From contig JAFIGC010000001.1 in the NCBI GenBank assembly GCA_020831635.1, positions 57,217 through 121,216 on the forward strand: a stretch of 64,000 nt of DNA. Reading direction: 5' to 3'. The notes beneath the pieces are model-generated. The model saw only the letters and a program-made list of their open reading frames with translations, ran no database searches and was not told the DNA's origin. Of the stretch, positions 63,843-64,000 are shown piece after piece. The position numbers and the translations under genes were made by a program. Every line of letters begins with the position of its first letter. The stretch's first letter is position 1. The stretch comes from Verrucomicrobiota bacterium (GTDB taxonomy: Bacteria; Verrucomicrobiota; Kiritimatiellia; SS1-B-03-39; UBA6053).

Positions 63843-64000
63843 GATTTTGATGAATTCTCGGGTTGGTTGCGTTTCGGTCAACTTGCGTTTTCTTAAGGGT
63901 TTGGTCAAGTTTATATCCTCAATCCTTGAGAACATTGCAAAGATCTCATACGGCTGATTTTTCTAAGAGAGCCATGCTTTGGAATGTTTTGAAGTAAGCA

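Noticed and set aside
61440-63896. 818-aa plus-strand ORF antisense to the P-type ATPase
   Set aside because: Gly/His/Asp-rich shadow ORF fully overlapping a gene with canonical DKTGT and TGDGVNDAP motifs; no own RBS or domain logic.
1-64000. tRNA/rRNA genes
   Set aside because: No cloverleaf or rRNA-like conserved segments recognised in the intergenic regions by eye; a tRNAscan-SE/Infernal run would be decisive.

Overview
This 64 kb window comes from a GC-rich bacterial chromosome. Verrucomicrobiota/PVC-like affiliation is an inference from gene style: PEP-CTERM proteins, many LacI regulators, type-II-pseudopilin-like proteins and giant secreted proteins. The left part (~0-21 kb) is mostly housekeeping: nadA, an MscS channel, accB/accC, a PfkB kinase, a GT2 glycosyltransferase plus flippase, a hybrid histidine kinase, an M48 protease, an RdgC-like protein, and a Ser/Thr kinase + MshEN-like protein + GspE/PilB ATPase cluster. 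The central and right part (~21-59 kb) is an accessory glycan/sulfated-sugar region. It holds a sulfatase, a GH29-like alpha-L-fucosidase, a clan-A-like glycoside hydrolase, a beta-helix lipoprotein, four LacI-type regulators and one XylR/AraC-type regulator. It also holds PEP-CTERM/autotransporter-repeat proteins, a single-chain XamI-like restriction-modification gene, and two giant secreted proteins (2909 and ~2342 aa) that share a C-terminal ~110-aa domain. The right end has aat, a ferritin-like protein, a CitE-like lyase and a P-type ATPase. The strongest unusual signals are: (i) a ~1 kb segmental duplication of a pseudopilin-sulfatase unit with reciprocal decay, whose non-coding spacer is almost perfectly identical; (ii) heptanucleotide tandem arrays that make up entire intergenic/5' leader regions around the fucosidase and a LacI gene; (iii) two families of palindromic putative operators that link regulators and targets; (iv) the C-terminal domain shared by the two giant proteins; (v) the fused XamI-like endonuclease and methyltransferase. 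All family calls come from reading motifs; no database search was run.
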